From NCBI GenBank assembly GCA_031081715.1, contig JAVHMA010000005.1, positions 1-64,000 of the forward strand: a stretch of 64,000 bases of DNA. Direction: 5' to 3'. Numbering within the stretch: the stretch's first letter is position 1; each line of letters begins with the position of its first letter. Both the position numbers and the translations under genes were made by a program. Below, piece by piece: positions 37,483-47,179 of this stretch. The stretch is from Armatimonadota bacterium. GTDB lineage: Bacteria > Sysuimicrobiota > Sysuimicrobiia > Sysuimicrobiales > Humicultoraceae. The notes under the pieces were generated by a model. That model ran no database searches. It had not been told where the DNA came from and saw nothing but the letters and a program-made list of their open reading frames with translations.

Positions 37483-38225
37483 GGCCGGGCCGCCACGACG
37501 ATGATCGGTGCCAACGGCGAGGCCTGCTCCACGCGCACCTGCCGGTCCTTGATCAGATCGAGGAGCGCCAGGAACGTGACGATGACGAACACAACGGTGA
37601 CGCGGCCCGGGAAGAGCCGGGCGAACTCGACACCGCCGGGCGAGCGCCGCAGCGCATCGAGGATCGCCGCGCGGCGGTCGGCAACGCGGACCGGCTCGTC
37701 GGCCACCTCGGCGGCACGGGTGGTGCGCGCGCGCGCCAGCACGGCGTGGAAGGCCTTGAACAGGTCGTCCACGGTCAGGCCCTCGAGCAACAGCTCGGGC
37801 TCCGCCTGCGGGGCCCGGACGAACACCCGCGTCTGGTACTCCTCGAGCGCGCGCAGCGCGGCCGCGGCCTCCTTGAAAGCCCGGTACTCGCCGAGCTGCT
37901 CCTCGAGGCGTTCCGGCAGGTCGCTCGCGCCGACCTCAGGCGCGGGCTCTGCCGGCGGCGGCTTGGGCAGCAAGAGCTTGGCCTTCATCTCGACAAGCGC
38001 GGCAAGCATCCACAGCGCCTCGGTCGCCTCGTTCAGGTCGAGGGCGCGCCTCGTGCGGTCGAGGAACTCGCGGGCGAGATCGGCGAGCGGAATCGCGGCG
38101 AGGTCGATCTTGCCCTGGTGCGCCAGGGTCACCAGCAGGTCGAGCGGTCCCTCGAACCCCGGCACCTTGACCGCGTAGCCGGCCGGACCCCGCGGGGCCG
38201 CGTCCGGGCCCTGCGGTTCGCTCAC
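37479..38225 (-). CDS. scpA: segregation and condensation protein A (kleisin)
   Basis: This 248-residue kleisin subunit of the SMC complex begins with VKVPGFEGPLDLLVTLAHQG and has ALWMLAALVEMKAKLLLP, both characteristic of ScpA. The C-terminus has a winged helix (TVVFVIVTFLALLDLIKDRQ). It starts with GTG 38225, coupled to the site-2 protease gene (GTGA). Confidence 0.93.
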   Translation of the reverse strand: MSEPQGPDAAPRGPAGYAVKVPGFEGPLDLLVTLAHQGKIDLAAIPLADLAREFLDRTRRALDLNEATEALWMLAALVEMKAKLLLPKPPPAEPAPEVGASDLPERLEEQLGEYRAFKEAAAALRALEEYQTRVFVRAPQAEPELLLEGLTVDDLFKAFHAVLARARTTRAAEVADEPVRVADRRAAILDALRRSPGGVEFARLFPGRVTVVFVIVTFLALLDLIKDRQVRVEQASPLAPIIVVAARP

Positions 38226-38854
38226 AGTCCCGCCGCGCCGAAGGCGCGGGCGAACAGCCAGAGGTACGCCGGCCGGAGCACCGCGCCAAACAGACTCACC
38301 CCTGGAATGATGCGGGGCAGCATGATGAGCGCGAGCAAGATCGGCGGGCCGTACGGCGCGAGCCGGTCGTAGGCCGCGGCCTGCTCTGCGGGGAGGAGCC
38401 CGGTCAGGATGCGCGAGCCGTCGAGCGGATGGACGGGCAGCAGGTTGAACACCGCCAGGATGGCGTTGATGAATCCCAGGAACTGCACGAACGTCCCCAG
38501 CGGTCCGCCCAGCGGTAGCACGCCGACCTGGACCAGCAGACCGACCAGGAACAGCAGCGCGATGTTGGACAGCGGCCCGGCCGCGGCGACGAGCAGCATG
38601 CCGCGGCGCCAGTCACCGAAGTAGCGCGGGTTGACCGGCACGGGCTTCGCCCACCCGAATCCGACCAGCACGAGCAGCAGGCTCCCGAGCGGGTCGAGGT
38701 GCACGAGCGGGTTCAGCGAGAGCCGGCCAACCGACCGCGGCGTCGGGTCGCCGAGCCGGTCGGCGGTCCAGGCGTGCGCGTACTCGTGTAGGGTGATCGC
38801 GATGACGACGGCTGCGAGCCAGTACGGCAGGAGCTCGATGCGGCCGAAGATCAT
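38222..38854 (-). CDS. site-2 protease family membrane metalloprotease
   Basis: This is a 210-residue M50-family integral membrane protease. The zinc motif HEYAH lies at about residues 23-27 in a membrane helix, and the third ligand motif is NLLPVHPLDGSRIL. AGPLSNIALLFLVGLLVQVG is a typical middle segment. It probably cuts membrane-embedded substrates; the target is unknown. The ATG at 38854 overlaps the lysA stop (ATGA). A rhomboid/S2P-type gene beside scpAB is common. Confidence 0.88.
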   Translation of the reverse strand: MIFGRIELLPYWLAAVVIAITLHEYAHAWTADRLGDPTPRSVGRLSLNPLVHLDPLGSLLLVLVGFGWAKPVPVNPRYFGDWRRGMLLVAAAGPLSNIALLFLVGLLVQVGVLPLGGPLGTFVQFLGFINAILAVFNLLPVHPLDGSRILTGLLPAEQAAAYDRLAPYGPPILLALIMLPRIIPGVSLFGAVLRPAYLWLFARAFGAAGL

Positions 38855-40185
38855 CGCGCACGCGCCGCTGGCGAGGGGACCAGGGGGCGGTCGTGCCGGA
38901 CCAGATCGGCGGTCGTCTCGCGCTCGACGACGATCTGCGCGCTGCCGTCGCGCGCGCACACGACCGCCGGCCGCGGGTAGCGGTTGTAGTTGCTCGCCAT
39001 AGAGTAGGTGTAGGCGCCCGTCGAGAACACGGCCACCAGGTCGCCCTCGCGCACCTCGGGCAGGTCGGCCTCCCAGATCAGGACGTCGCCGGACTCGCAG
39101 CAGCGGCCGGCGAGCGCGACCCGACGCGAAGGCGGCTCGGCGGCCCGCGTGGCGACCACCGCGGTGTACCGGGCGTCGTAGAGCGCCGGCCGCGGGTTCT
39201 CGTACATCCCGCCGTCCACGGAGACGTAGGTGCGCACGCCGGGGATCGCCTTGATCGCCCCGACGGTGTACAGGGTGACGCCGGCGTCGCCAACGATCGA
39301 ACGGCCCGGCTCCAGGTAGACGGTCGGGGTCGGTAGCCGGTGGCGGGCGAGCGAGTCCCGCACCGTCTCCATGAGGTCGTGGACGAACACCGCGGGCGCC
39401 GGCGGCTCGTGCTCGGGCCGGTAGCGGATGCCGAGCCCCCCGCCCAGGTTGAGCTCGTCCATCACGAAGCCGGCCCCGCGCATCTCGGCGGCGAACGCGA
39501 TGACCGCGCGCGCCGCCAGCAGAAACGGCTCCACATCGAGAATCTGCGAGCCGATATGGCAGTGCAGTCCGCGCAGCCGCAGCCCGGGCGCGTCCAGGGC
39601 CAGCCGCACCGCGCGCTCCGCATCTGGGCCGAGGAGGCCAAACCCGAACTTCGAGTCCACGCCACCGGTCTGGATCGCCCTGTGCGTGTGCGGCTCGATG
39701 CCGGGGGTCACGCGTAACAGCACATCCGCGCGCCGGCCCCGCTCCCGCGCGAACCGGTCGAGGAGTCCTAGCTCGTACTCGTTGTCCACGACGAAGCGGC
39801 CAACCCCGACCTCCAGCCCGTAGGCGATCTCCTCCGGCGTCTTGTTGCTGCCGTGGAAGACGAGCGCGTCGGCCGGGACCCTCGCCTGGAGCGCGGTGTA
39901 GATCTCGCCGATGCTCACGACATCGAGGCCCATGCCCTCGTCGTACGCGAGCTGGCAGGTCGCAACGATGCACAGCGCCTTTGAGGCGAACAGCGCGCGG
40001 CTGGGCCCCGGGGCGTACCGGCGCAGGGCCTCGACATACGCCCGGCAGTTGGCTCGCACGCGCGCCTCGTCGAGCACGTGGAGGGGCGTACCGAAGCGCG
40101 CCGCCAGGCCGGCGGCGGCGGCGCCGCCGATCAGCAGATTGCCGGAGGGATCGACGTCGAAACCGAAGCGCTGAGGGAGTTGCAT
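38851..40185 (-). CDS. lysA: diaminopimelate decarboxylase
   Basis: This 444-residue PLP enzyme makes L-lysine from meso-diaminopimelate. PLP Lys69 is in FASKALC, with LHCHIGSQILDV, ELNLGGGLGIRY and the substrate-contact CCESGD further on. A YENPRPALYDARY segment matches the family. The ATG at 40185 lies only about six bases after the expected transcription start of a strong promoter and has no ribosome-binding site. It heads the ten-gene operon to plsC. Confidence 0.94.
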   Translation of the reverse strand: MQLPQRFGFDVDPSGNLLIGGAAAAGLAARFGTPLHVLDEARVRANCRAYVEALRRYAPGPSRALFASKALCIVATCQLAYDEGMGLDVVSIGEIYTALQARVPADALVFHGSNKTPEEIAYGLEVGVGRFVVDNEYELGLLDRFARERGRRADVLLRVTPGIEPHTHRAIQTGGVDSKFGFGLLGPDAERAVRLALDAPGLRLRGLHCHIGSQILDVEPFLLAARAVIAFAAEMRGAGFVMDELNLGGGLGIRYRPEHEPPAPAVFVHDLMETVRDSLARHRLPTPTVYLEPGRSIVGDAGVTLYTVGAIKAIPGVRTYVSVDGGMYENPRPALYDARYTAVVATRAAEPPSRRVALAGRCCESGDVLIWEADLPEVREGDLVAVFSTGAYTYSMASNYNRYPRPAVVCARDGSAQIVVERETTADLVRHDRPLVPSPAARAR

Positions 40186-40197
40186 CAGGTCACGGCC

Positions 40198-40226
40198 AAT
40201 CTAACATGGGGGTCTGGGAGTGTCAA
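40198..40226 (-). promoter_or_regulatory. promoter for the lysA operon
   Basis: On the minus strand, TTGACA (40226-40221) is a perfect -35 and TAGATT (40203-40198) a good -10, with 17 bases between. Transcription would begin near 40191, only about six bases before the lysA ATG. Confidence 0.65.
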
Positions 40227-40236
40227 CGAACCGCGC

Positions 40237-41478
40237 CTAGTCCCACCGCCGTTCGTCCACGATCCGCTTCGCGTCGTCACCGAGCGTGCCGGCGGCCAGC
40301 AGCTCGACATCGCAGCGCAACCGCAGGCCGGTCGCCAGCGCCTCGCGCAGCGCCGGGGCCTCCGGCGCCGCGGCGCCCGGCCGCAACTCCACGCGCACCG
40401 TCATCTCGTCCACCTCGCCTGGTCGCCGCACGACGACCTGCGCGCGCGCGACCTCGGGGAACTGCGCGACGATGCGCGCCACCTCCGCGGGGTGCACGAA
40501 CAGGCCACGGACCTTCACCGCTTCGCCGATCCGGCCCACGACGCGCGCGATCCGCGGCGCGGTGCGGCCGCAGGGACAGGCGCCCTCGGCCATCGTGACC
40601 AGGTCCCCGGTCCCGAACCGCAGCAAGGGATACACGGGGTTGAGCGCGGTCACCACGGCTTCGCCCGGCTGCCCGGGCGCGACCGGCTGGCCGGTGTGCG
40701 GGTCGAGCACCTCCAGGATCGTCTCGCGCGCCAGGTGCATCCCCGCGCGCACGCCGCACTCGTACGCGACAGACCCCAGGTCGGCCGTGCCGTAGCCCTG
40801 GGTCGCGGTGATGCCGAAGTCGGCCTCCAGGCGCCGGCGCAATGACTCGGGCAGCATCTCGGCGATCACGAACGCGCGCCGCAACCCGTGGCGCACGCCC
40901 GCGCTCCGCGCGGCGTCGAGCAAGGTGACCAGGAAGCTGGGCGTGCCCACGAATCCACTCACGCCCAGCTCGCCCAGGATCTGCACCTGGGCGTCGGTGT
41001 TCCCCGGGCCGCTCGGCACGACCGGACAGCCGATCGCCCGCAGCGCGTCGTCGAACATGTGGCCCGCCGGCGTCAGGTGGTACGAGAGCGTGTTCAGCGC
41101 CACGTCGCCGGCGCGGAACCCCGCGGCGAACAGCGCGGGCGCAAACCGCCAGTAGTCGGGCTCCAGACCTTCGGGGTCGTAGATGGGCCCGGGCGAGCGG
41201 TACGCGCGTGCCAGCCTGGCAAGGGGCACACCCAGCCAGCCGGCAAAGGGCGGCGACGCGCGCTGCGCCGCGGGGAGGGTATCTTTCGACAGCACCGGGA
41301 GCCGCGTCAGCGCGTCGAGCCCCAGCGCCTGTGGGTCGAGCCCGGCCGCCGCCAGCCGCTCGCGCAGGGCGGGCGCGTGCGGTGCGGCCGCCGCGGCGAC
41401 CTCGCGGAGCCGCGCGTCCTGCCAGGCGCGGCGCTCGGCCTCGGACCAGCGCTCGGACGGGTGCCAGACCTCCTCCAC
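40237..41478 (-). CDS. phenylacetate-CoA ligase family protein (PaaK-like)
   Basis: This 413-residue adenylate-forming ligase lacks the usual large N-terminal loop and has the ATP-binding region around TQGYGTADLGSVAYEC, then LLRFGTGDLVTMAEG and ACPCGRTAPRI, followed by VGRIGEAVKVRGLFVHPAEV of the mobile C-terminal domain. Such enzymes activate phenylacetate or other aryl acids with CoA. It is divergent from the Liv transporter genes, suggesting it activates an imported carboxylate. The start is GTG 41478. Confidence 0.85.
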   Translation of the reverse strand: MEEVWHPSERWSEAERRAWQDARLREVAAAAAPHAPALRERLAAAGLDPQALGLDALTRLPVLSKDTLPAAQRASPPFAGWLGVPLARLARAYRSPGPIYDPEGLEPDYWRFAPALFAAGFRAGDVALNTLSYHLTPAGHMFDDALRAIGCPVVPSGPGNTDAQVQILGELGVSGFVGTPSFLVTLLDAARSAGVRHGLRRAFVIAEMLPESLRRRLEADFGITATQGYGTADLGSVAYECGVRAGMHLARETILEVLDPHTGQPVAPGQPGEAVVTALNPVYPLLRFGTGDLVTMAEGACPCGRTAPRIARVVGRIGEAVKVRGLFVHPAEVARIVAQFPEVARAQVVVRRPGEVDEMTVRVELRPGAAAPEAPALREALATGLRLRCDVELLAAGTLGDDAKRIVDERRWD

Positions 41479-41554
41479 CGCCGCCCCCCACGGCCGGGCC
41501 GGGCACCGGCCGCGCTGAAGGTTTCACGCGCCGCCCGGCCGTATTCCTCCCTCG

Positions 41555-42349
41555 ATGGGGCCCGCTACCCCGCTCGCGGACACCGTGCTCCGCATCGAGA
41601 GGGTCACGCTGCGCTTTGTGGGCCTAACGGCGATCGACGATCTCTCGCTCGCCGTCCGCGCGGGCGAGCTGCTCGGGATCATCGGCCCCAACGGCGCCGG
41701 TAAGACGAGCGTGCTCAACTGCATCAGCGGGTTCTACCACCCGCAGGCCGGCCGCATCCTCTTCCGCGACCAGGACATCACGCATCGGCCGGCGCACGCG
41801 CGGGCGCGCCTGGGCATCGCTCGGACCTTCCAGAACATCGCGCTCTACCCGGGGATGACCGTGCTCGCGAACATCACCTCGGGCCGCCTCCTCCACATGC
41901 GCGCCGGCGTGCTCGCCGGTGGGGTCTACTGGGGACCGGCACAGCGGGAGCTCGTCAGGCACCGCGAGCGCGTCGAGGAGATCATCGACTTCCTGGAGCT
42001 CGAGGGGCACCGCGACCACCGCGTCGCGGAACTGGCCTACGGCGTGCAGAAGAAGGTCGAGCTCGGCCGGGCGCTGGCCATGGAGCCCCGGCTGTTGCTG
42101 CTCGACGAGCCCATGGCCGGGATGACCGCGGACGAGAAGGCGGACATGGCCCGCTACATCCTGGAGCTGCGGGAGGTTCGCGGCATCCCCATGATCCTGA
42201 TCGAGCACGACATGGGCGTCGTGATGGACCTCTGCGACCGCCTCGTCGTCATGGACTACGGCCGCAAGATCGCCGAGGGGCTACCCGAGGCGATCCAGCA
42301 CGACCCGCGGGTCATCCAGGCCTACCTGGGCGAGGAGACCGTGGCGTGA
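41555..42349 (+). CDS. livG: branched-chain amino acid type ABC ATPase (LivG)
   Basis: This 264-residue ATPase has Walker A GPNGAGKTSV, the LivG-specific RTFQNIALYPGMTVLANI, Walker B LLLLDEPMAGM, and EHDMGVVMDLCDRLVVMDYG. The signature reads AYGVQKKVELGRAL instead of LPYGxQR, a minor divergence. It ends with a short extension typical of LivG. It overlaps the acyl-CoA synthetase start (GTGA). Confidence 0.9.
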   Translation: MGPATPLADTVLRIERVTLRFVGLTAIDDLSLAVRAGELLGIIGPNGAGKTSVLNCISGFYHPQAGRILFRDQDITHRPAHARARLGIARTFQNIALYPGMTVLANITSGRLLHMRAGVLAGGVYWGPAQRELVRHRERVEEIIDFLELEGHRDHRVAELAYGVQKKVELGRALAMEPRLLLLDEPMAGMTADEKADMARYILELREVRGIPMILIEHDMGVVMDLCDRLVVMDYGRKIAEGLPEAIQHDPRVIQAYLGEETVA

Positions 42350-44295
42350 GCGCGCGCGCTGTCCTCGATCGGCCCCACGCCCCCGTGGAAGCGCCGGCGG
42401 CCCTGGACACCTTCCCCAAGCGCCTGCTGGCCAACGCCGGCCGCTTCGGCGACCGCGTGGCCTTCCGCGAGAAAGAGTTGGGCGTCTGGCGGGAGATCAC
42501 GTGGCGGCAGTACCTCGACCGCGCGCGGGCCTGCGCGCTCGGGCTCCACGAGCTGGGCGTCCGGCGCAGCGACGTGGTCGCGCTGGTCGGCGACAACCGA
42601 CCGGAGCTCTACTACATGGCGATGGGCGCGCAGGCCATCGGCGCCATCTCCTGCGCCTTCTACCAGGATAGCCTGGCCGAACAGCTCGCCGAGCTCATCG
42701 CGTTCGCGGGGGCCCGCGTGGTCTTCTGTGAGGATCAGGAGCAGACGGACAAGATCCTCGAGACGCTCGACCGCCTGCCCCAGCTCGAGTGGATCGTCGT
42801 GGAGGACTGGCGCGGGATGTGGCGCTACCGCCACCCGCGCCTGCTGGCCTACGAGGACCTGGCGGCGCGTGGTGCCGAGGCCGCGCATCGGGCGCCCGAG
42901 CGGTTCGAGCACGAGGTCGCCGCGGGCCGCGGGGAGGAGATCGCCATCCTCTGCCAGACCTCGGGGACCACGGCCATGCCCAAGCTCGCCATGCTCTCGC
43001 ACGACAACCTGCTCAGCCAGAGCGAGAACTTCCACGCCGTCGAGCCGCACATCTCGGCGCGCGACGAGTTCGTGAGCTACCTGCCGTTCGCGTGGATCGG
43101 CGAGCAGATGATCTCCTACAGCCTGCACCAGCTGGTCGGGTTTACGGTGAACTTCCCGGAGGAGCCCGAGACCGCGCAGCGCGACCTGCGCGAGATCGGC
43201 CCGCAGTTCACCTTCGCGCCGGCCCGCATCTACGAGGGGCTGCACTCTGCGGTCACGGTCCGCATGCTCGACGCCGGGCGGCTGCGGCAGGCGATCTATC
43301 GGGCCGCCATGCGGGTCGGCATCCGGGCCGTCGAGCTGGAAGCCGAGGGCCGGCCGGTCCCCCTGGGCCTGCGTCTGGCCCGGCGGGCCGCCTACTGGAC
43401 CGTCTACCGTCCCATCCTGGACAAGATCGGGCTCTCGCGGATGCGCGTGGCCTGGAACGGCGGGGCCTCGCTCGGTCCGGACTACTTCAAGTTCTTCCGG
43501 GCGATGGGGCTGAACCTCAAACAAATCTACGGCCAGACCGAGATCGCCGGCATCTCGTGCGTCCACCGCGACGGGCAGGTGCGGTTCTGGACAATGGGCG
43601 CCCCGATCGCGAACACCGAGGTCCAGCTCACGCCCGAGGGCGAGATCATCGAACGCAGCCCCTCGGTCTTCCGGGGCTACTACCGCAACCCGGAGGCCAC
43701 GGCCCGGGCCCTGCGGGACGGCTGGCTCTACTCCGGCGACTACGGCGCGCTCGATCCGACCGGCGATGTCATCATGTTCGACCGCATGGGTGACGTGCTC
43801 CAGACCGCCGGCGGCGTGCGGGTGGCACCGCGCGTCATCGAGGACATGCTGAAGTTCACGCCCTACATCCAGGAGGCGATGGTCGTCGGCGACGGCCAGC
43901 CGTTCCTGGCGGCCATCCTCAACATCGACCTGCGCAACGTGGGTAAGTGGGCCGAGGACCGCGGGCTGGCGTATACCTCGTACACCGACCTCTCGCAGAA
44001 GCCCGAGGTGCTCGAACTCCTGAGGCGGCTGGTGGCCGAGACCAACACCCGGCTGCAGCCCGAGTGGCGGTTGCGCCGGTTTGTCTCGCTCTACAAGGAG
44101 TTCCACCCCGACGACGACGAGCTCACGCGCACGCGCAAGCTCCGTCGGGGGCACATCACCGACCGCTACCGCGACCTGATCGCCGCGATCTACGGCGGGC
44201 AGCCCACGTTCCAGGCCACGTTCACCGTACGCTACGAGGACGGCCGCACCGCCGAGATCCGGCCCGTGATGCGGATCGTGGCCGCGGACGAATGA
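42346..44295 (+). CDS. long-chain acyl-CoA synthetase-like AMP-forming ligase
   Basis: This 649-residue ANL-superfamily enzyme has the P-loop-like ILCQTSGTTAMPKLAMLSHD, the aromatic motif QIYGQTEIAG, and YSGDYGALDPTG plus DRMGDVLQTAGGVRVAPRVIE of the hinge. The length and VQLTPEGEIIERSPSVFRGY fit the long-chain (AMP-binding, FadD15-like) branch. It lies inside the liv gene set, so it may activate the acid taken up by that transporter. It starts at GTG 42346, coupled to livG. Confidence 0.88.
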   Translation: MSARAVLDRPHAPVEAPAALDTFPKRLLANAGRFGDRVAFREKELGVWREITWRQYLDRARACALGLHELGVRRSDVVALVGDNRPELYYMAMGAQAIGAISCAFYQDSLAEQLAELIAFAGARVVFCEDQEQTDKILETLDRLPQLEWIVVEDWRGMWRYRHPRLLAYEDLAARGAEAAHRAPERFEHEVAAGRGEEIAILCQTSGTTAMPKLAMLSHDNLLSQSENFHAVEPHISARDEFVSYLPFAWIGEQMISYSLHQLVGFTVNFPEEPETAQRDLREIGPQFTFAPARIYEGLHSAVTVRMLDAGRLRQAIYRAAMRVGIRAVELEAEGRPVPLGLRLARRAAYWTVYRPILDKIGLSRMRVAWNGGASLGPDYFKFFRAMGLNLKQIYGQTEIAGISCVHRDGQVRFWTMGAPIANTEVQLTPEGEIIERSPSVFRGYYRNPEATARALRDGWLYSGDYGALDPTGDVIMFDRMGDVLQTAGGVRVAPRVIEDMLKFTPYIQEAMVVGDGQPFLAAILNIDLRNVGKWAEDRGLAYTSYTDLSQKPEVLELLRRLVAETNTRLQPEWRLRRFVSLYKEFHPDDDELTRTRKLRRGHITDRYRDLIAAIYGGQPTFQATFTVRYEDGRTAEIRPVMRIVAADE

Positions 44296-44320
44296 CGCGG
44301 TCCCGCGCGGAGCCGCGGCC

Positions 44321-45241
44321 ATGACCCTCCACTTCGTGCTGGAGGGAGCTCTGGTCGGAGTGGCGGTCGGCTCGATCTATGCGCTCATCGCGCTCGGCTT
44401 CGCGCTACTCTACAAGTCCACGAAGATCCTGAACCTGGCGCACGGCGAGATGGTGCTGTTCGGCGGCTACCTGGCCATCGCGCTGACGCGGAGCCTGGAC
44501 CTGCCGGTCTGGATGGCCTTCGCCCTCGCGGTGGCCGGCACGCTGGCCGCGGCCGCGGCGCTCGGGTTCGTGGTCGAGCGCGGGATCATGCGGCCCCTGT
44601 ACGGGCAGTCGCTGCTGTCGGTCATCATCGTCACCCTGGCGCTGGGCTACATCATCCGGGGGCTCATGGTCGGGCTGTGGGGCGGGGACACGCGTCAGTT
44701 CCCGCCTGTGGTGCCCACGGGCGTGGTGCGGTTCGGCGACCTGATCGTGCCACGGGTCGGCATCTACAGCGCCGCGGTGGCGCTGGCGTTGCTGGTCGGG
44801 TTCTCGCTCTTCTTCCGCTACTCGCTGGTCGGCATCGCCATGCGCGCCGCGGCGAACGAGCAGCTCACGGCCAGCACGCTCGGCGTGAGCCTCAAGCGGG
44901 TCTTCGCCTACGCCTGGGCGTTCGCGGCCATCGCGGCCTCGTTCGGCGGCATCCTGCTGGGGCTGTGGCTGGGCGTGAACTTCGCCCTTGACTACGTGGG
45001 TCTCAAGGCGCTTGCCGCGGTGATCCTCGGCGGGCTGGACAGCATCCCGGGCGCTATCCTGGGCGGGTTCCTCATCGGCATGTTGGAGAACATCCTGGGA
45101 GCCTACATCGACGCGAACGTGACGGCCTTCGGGGTCAGCCTCCACGGCTTCAAGGAGATCACGCCGTTCGTGGTCATCCTATTGGTGCTGCTGATCAAGC
45201 CCTACGGGCTGTTCGGCACGGAGCATATCGAGCGACTGTGA
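44321..45241 (+). CDS. livH: branched-chain amino acid ABC permease (LivH)
   Basis: This 306-residue permease has about eight membrane helices. VAVGSIYALIALGFALLYKS and TKILNLAHGEMVLFGGYLA are LivH hallmarks, and AAVILGGLDSIPGAILGGFL is the conserved C-terminal region. ATG 44321 lies 25 bases after the ligase stop. It would pair with LivM. Confidence 0.92.
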   Translation: MTLHFVLEGALVGVAVGSIYALIALGFALLYKSTKILNLAHGEMVLFGGYLAIALTRSLDLPVWMAFALAVAGTLAAAAALGFVVERGIMRPLYGQSLLSVIIVTLALGYIIRGLMVGLWGGDTRQFPPVVPTGVVRFGDLIVPRVGIYSAAVALALLVGFSLFFRYSLVGIAMRAAANEQLTASTLGVSLKRVFAYAWAFAAIAASFGGILLGLWLGVNFALDYVGLKALAAVILGGLDSIPGAILGGFLIGMLENILGAYIDANVTAFGVSLHGFKEITPFVVILLVLLIKPYGLFGTEHIERL

Positions 45242-45272
45242 GGCGCCCCCGTCCCCGCCCGGCCCCCCGGCC

Positions 45273-46313
45273 ATGAGCGTGCGTCCCGCCGGCGACTTCA
45301 AAACCTCCTACGCCCAGGACATGGCGCTCCTGGACACGGCCCTCTATCGCATCGGGTTCGCGCTGCTGCTCGGGGCTCTGCTGGCCGCGCCGCTCGTGCT
45401 CGGACGCTACCTGTTCCTGCTCAACACGATCGGCATTTTCGCGCTGGGGGCGGTGGGCCTGTCGCTGCTCACGGGGTTCGCGGGACAAATCTCGCTCGGG
45501 CACTCGGCGTTCATGGCGATCGGCGCCTATGCCTCGTGGTACGTGACCACGCGCCTGGGCCTGCCCTTCCTCGCGGCCCTGGCGTTTGCCGGGGCCGCGA
45601 CGTTCGCCATCGGCGCGCTCGTCGGGCTGCCGTCGCTGCGCATCAAGGGGCTTTACCTGGCGATTGCGACGATGGCGTTCCAGTTCATCACGGAGTACGT
45701 GATCATCCACACCGCCGGCGGCATGGGGGGCACGGTCGTGCCCGCCGCGTCGCTCTTCGGGTTCCAGATCCGCACCGAGACACAGTTTTACTACCTGCTG
45801 TTGCCGATCTGGGTCGCGGGCGGGGTGTTCGCGGCGAACCTGGTCCGCGGCCGGGTGGGGCTGGCGCTGATGGCCGTGCGCGACCGCGATTACGCGGCGC
45901 AGGTGTTGGGGGTCAACCTGCTGCAGTACAAGACGCTGGCGTTCGCCCTGGGCGCCTCGTACGCCGGGGTCGCCGGCAGCCTGTTCGCGCACTACAACCG
46001 GGTGATCGGCGCCGAGCACTTCACGATCCTGCAATCCATCGACTTCATCGCGATGATCGTGATCGGCGGGCTGGCGAGCGTCTGGGGGCCGCACCTGGGC
46101 GCCGGGTTCGTGATCCTGCTCAACCAGGGGCTGCGCTACGTGACGCCGTCGCTGGTGACGCTGCTGCCGACCTTCGCGCGGGCGGCCACGCCGCTGCGGG
46201 AGATCGTCTTCGGGGCGCTGTTGATCGGGCTGCTGATCTGGGAACCGGGCGGGCTGGCGATGCTGTTCCGGAAGCTGAAGCGCTACCTGGACCTGTGGCC
46301 CTTCCCGCACTGA
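45273..46313 (+). CDS. livM: branched-chain amino acid ABC permease (LivM)
   Basis: This 346-residue permease has LSLLTGFAGQISLGHSAFMA, the LivM signature, and the conserved FAGAATFAIGALVGLPSLRI and MAVRDRDYAAQVLGVN segments. About ten membrane helices are predicted. It ends eight bases before the stop of livF on the other strand, so the two arms of the transporter operon are convergent. Confidence 0.92.
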   Translation: MSVRPAGDFKTSYAQDMALLDTALYRIGFALLLGALLAAPLVLGRYLFLLNTIGIFALGAVGLSLLTGFAGQISLGHSAFMAIGAYASWYVTTRLGLPFLAALAFAGAATFAIGALVGLPSLRIKGLYLAIATMAFQFITEYVIIHTAGGMGGTVVPAASLFGFQIRTETQFYYLLLPIWVAGGVFAANLVRGRVGLALMAVRDRDYAAQVLGVNLLQYKTLAFALGASYAGVAGSLFAHYNRVIGAEHFTILQSIDFIAMIVIGGLASVWGPHLGAGFVILLNQGLRYVTPSLVTLLPTFARAATPLREIVFGALLIGLLIWEPGGLAMLFRKLKRYLDLWPFPH

Positions 46314-46320
46314 GCGGCGG

Positions 46321-47109
<789 letters not shown>

Positions 47110-47179
47110 ACGGGCGGCGCCCCACCGCCGGGAGGCCCGGGCGGGAGCGACCGCCGGCCCCGGGCCCCCGCGCGCTCGC

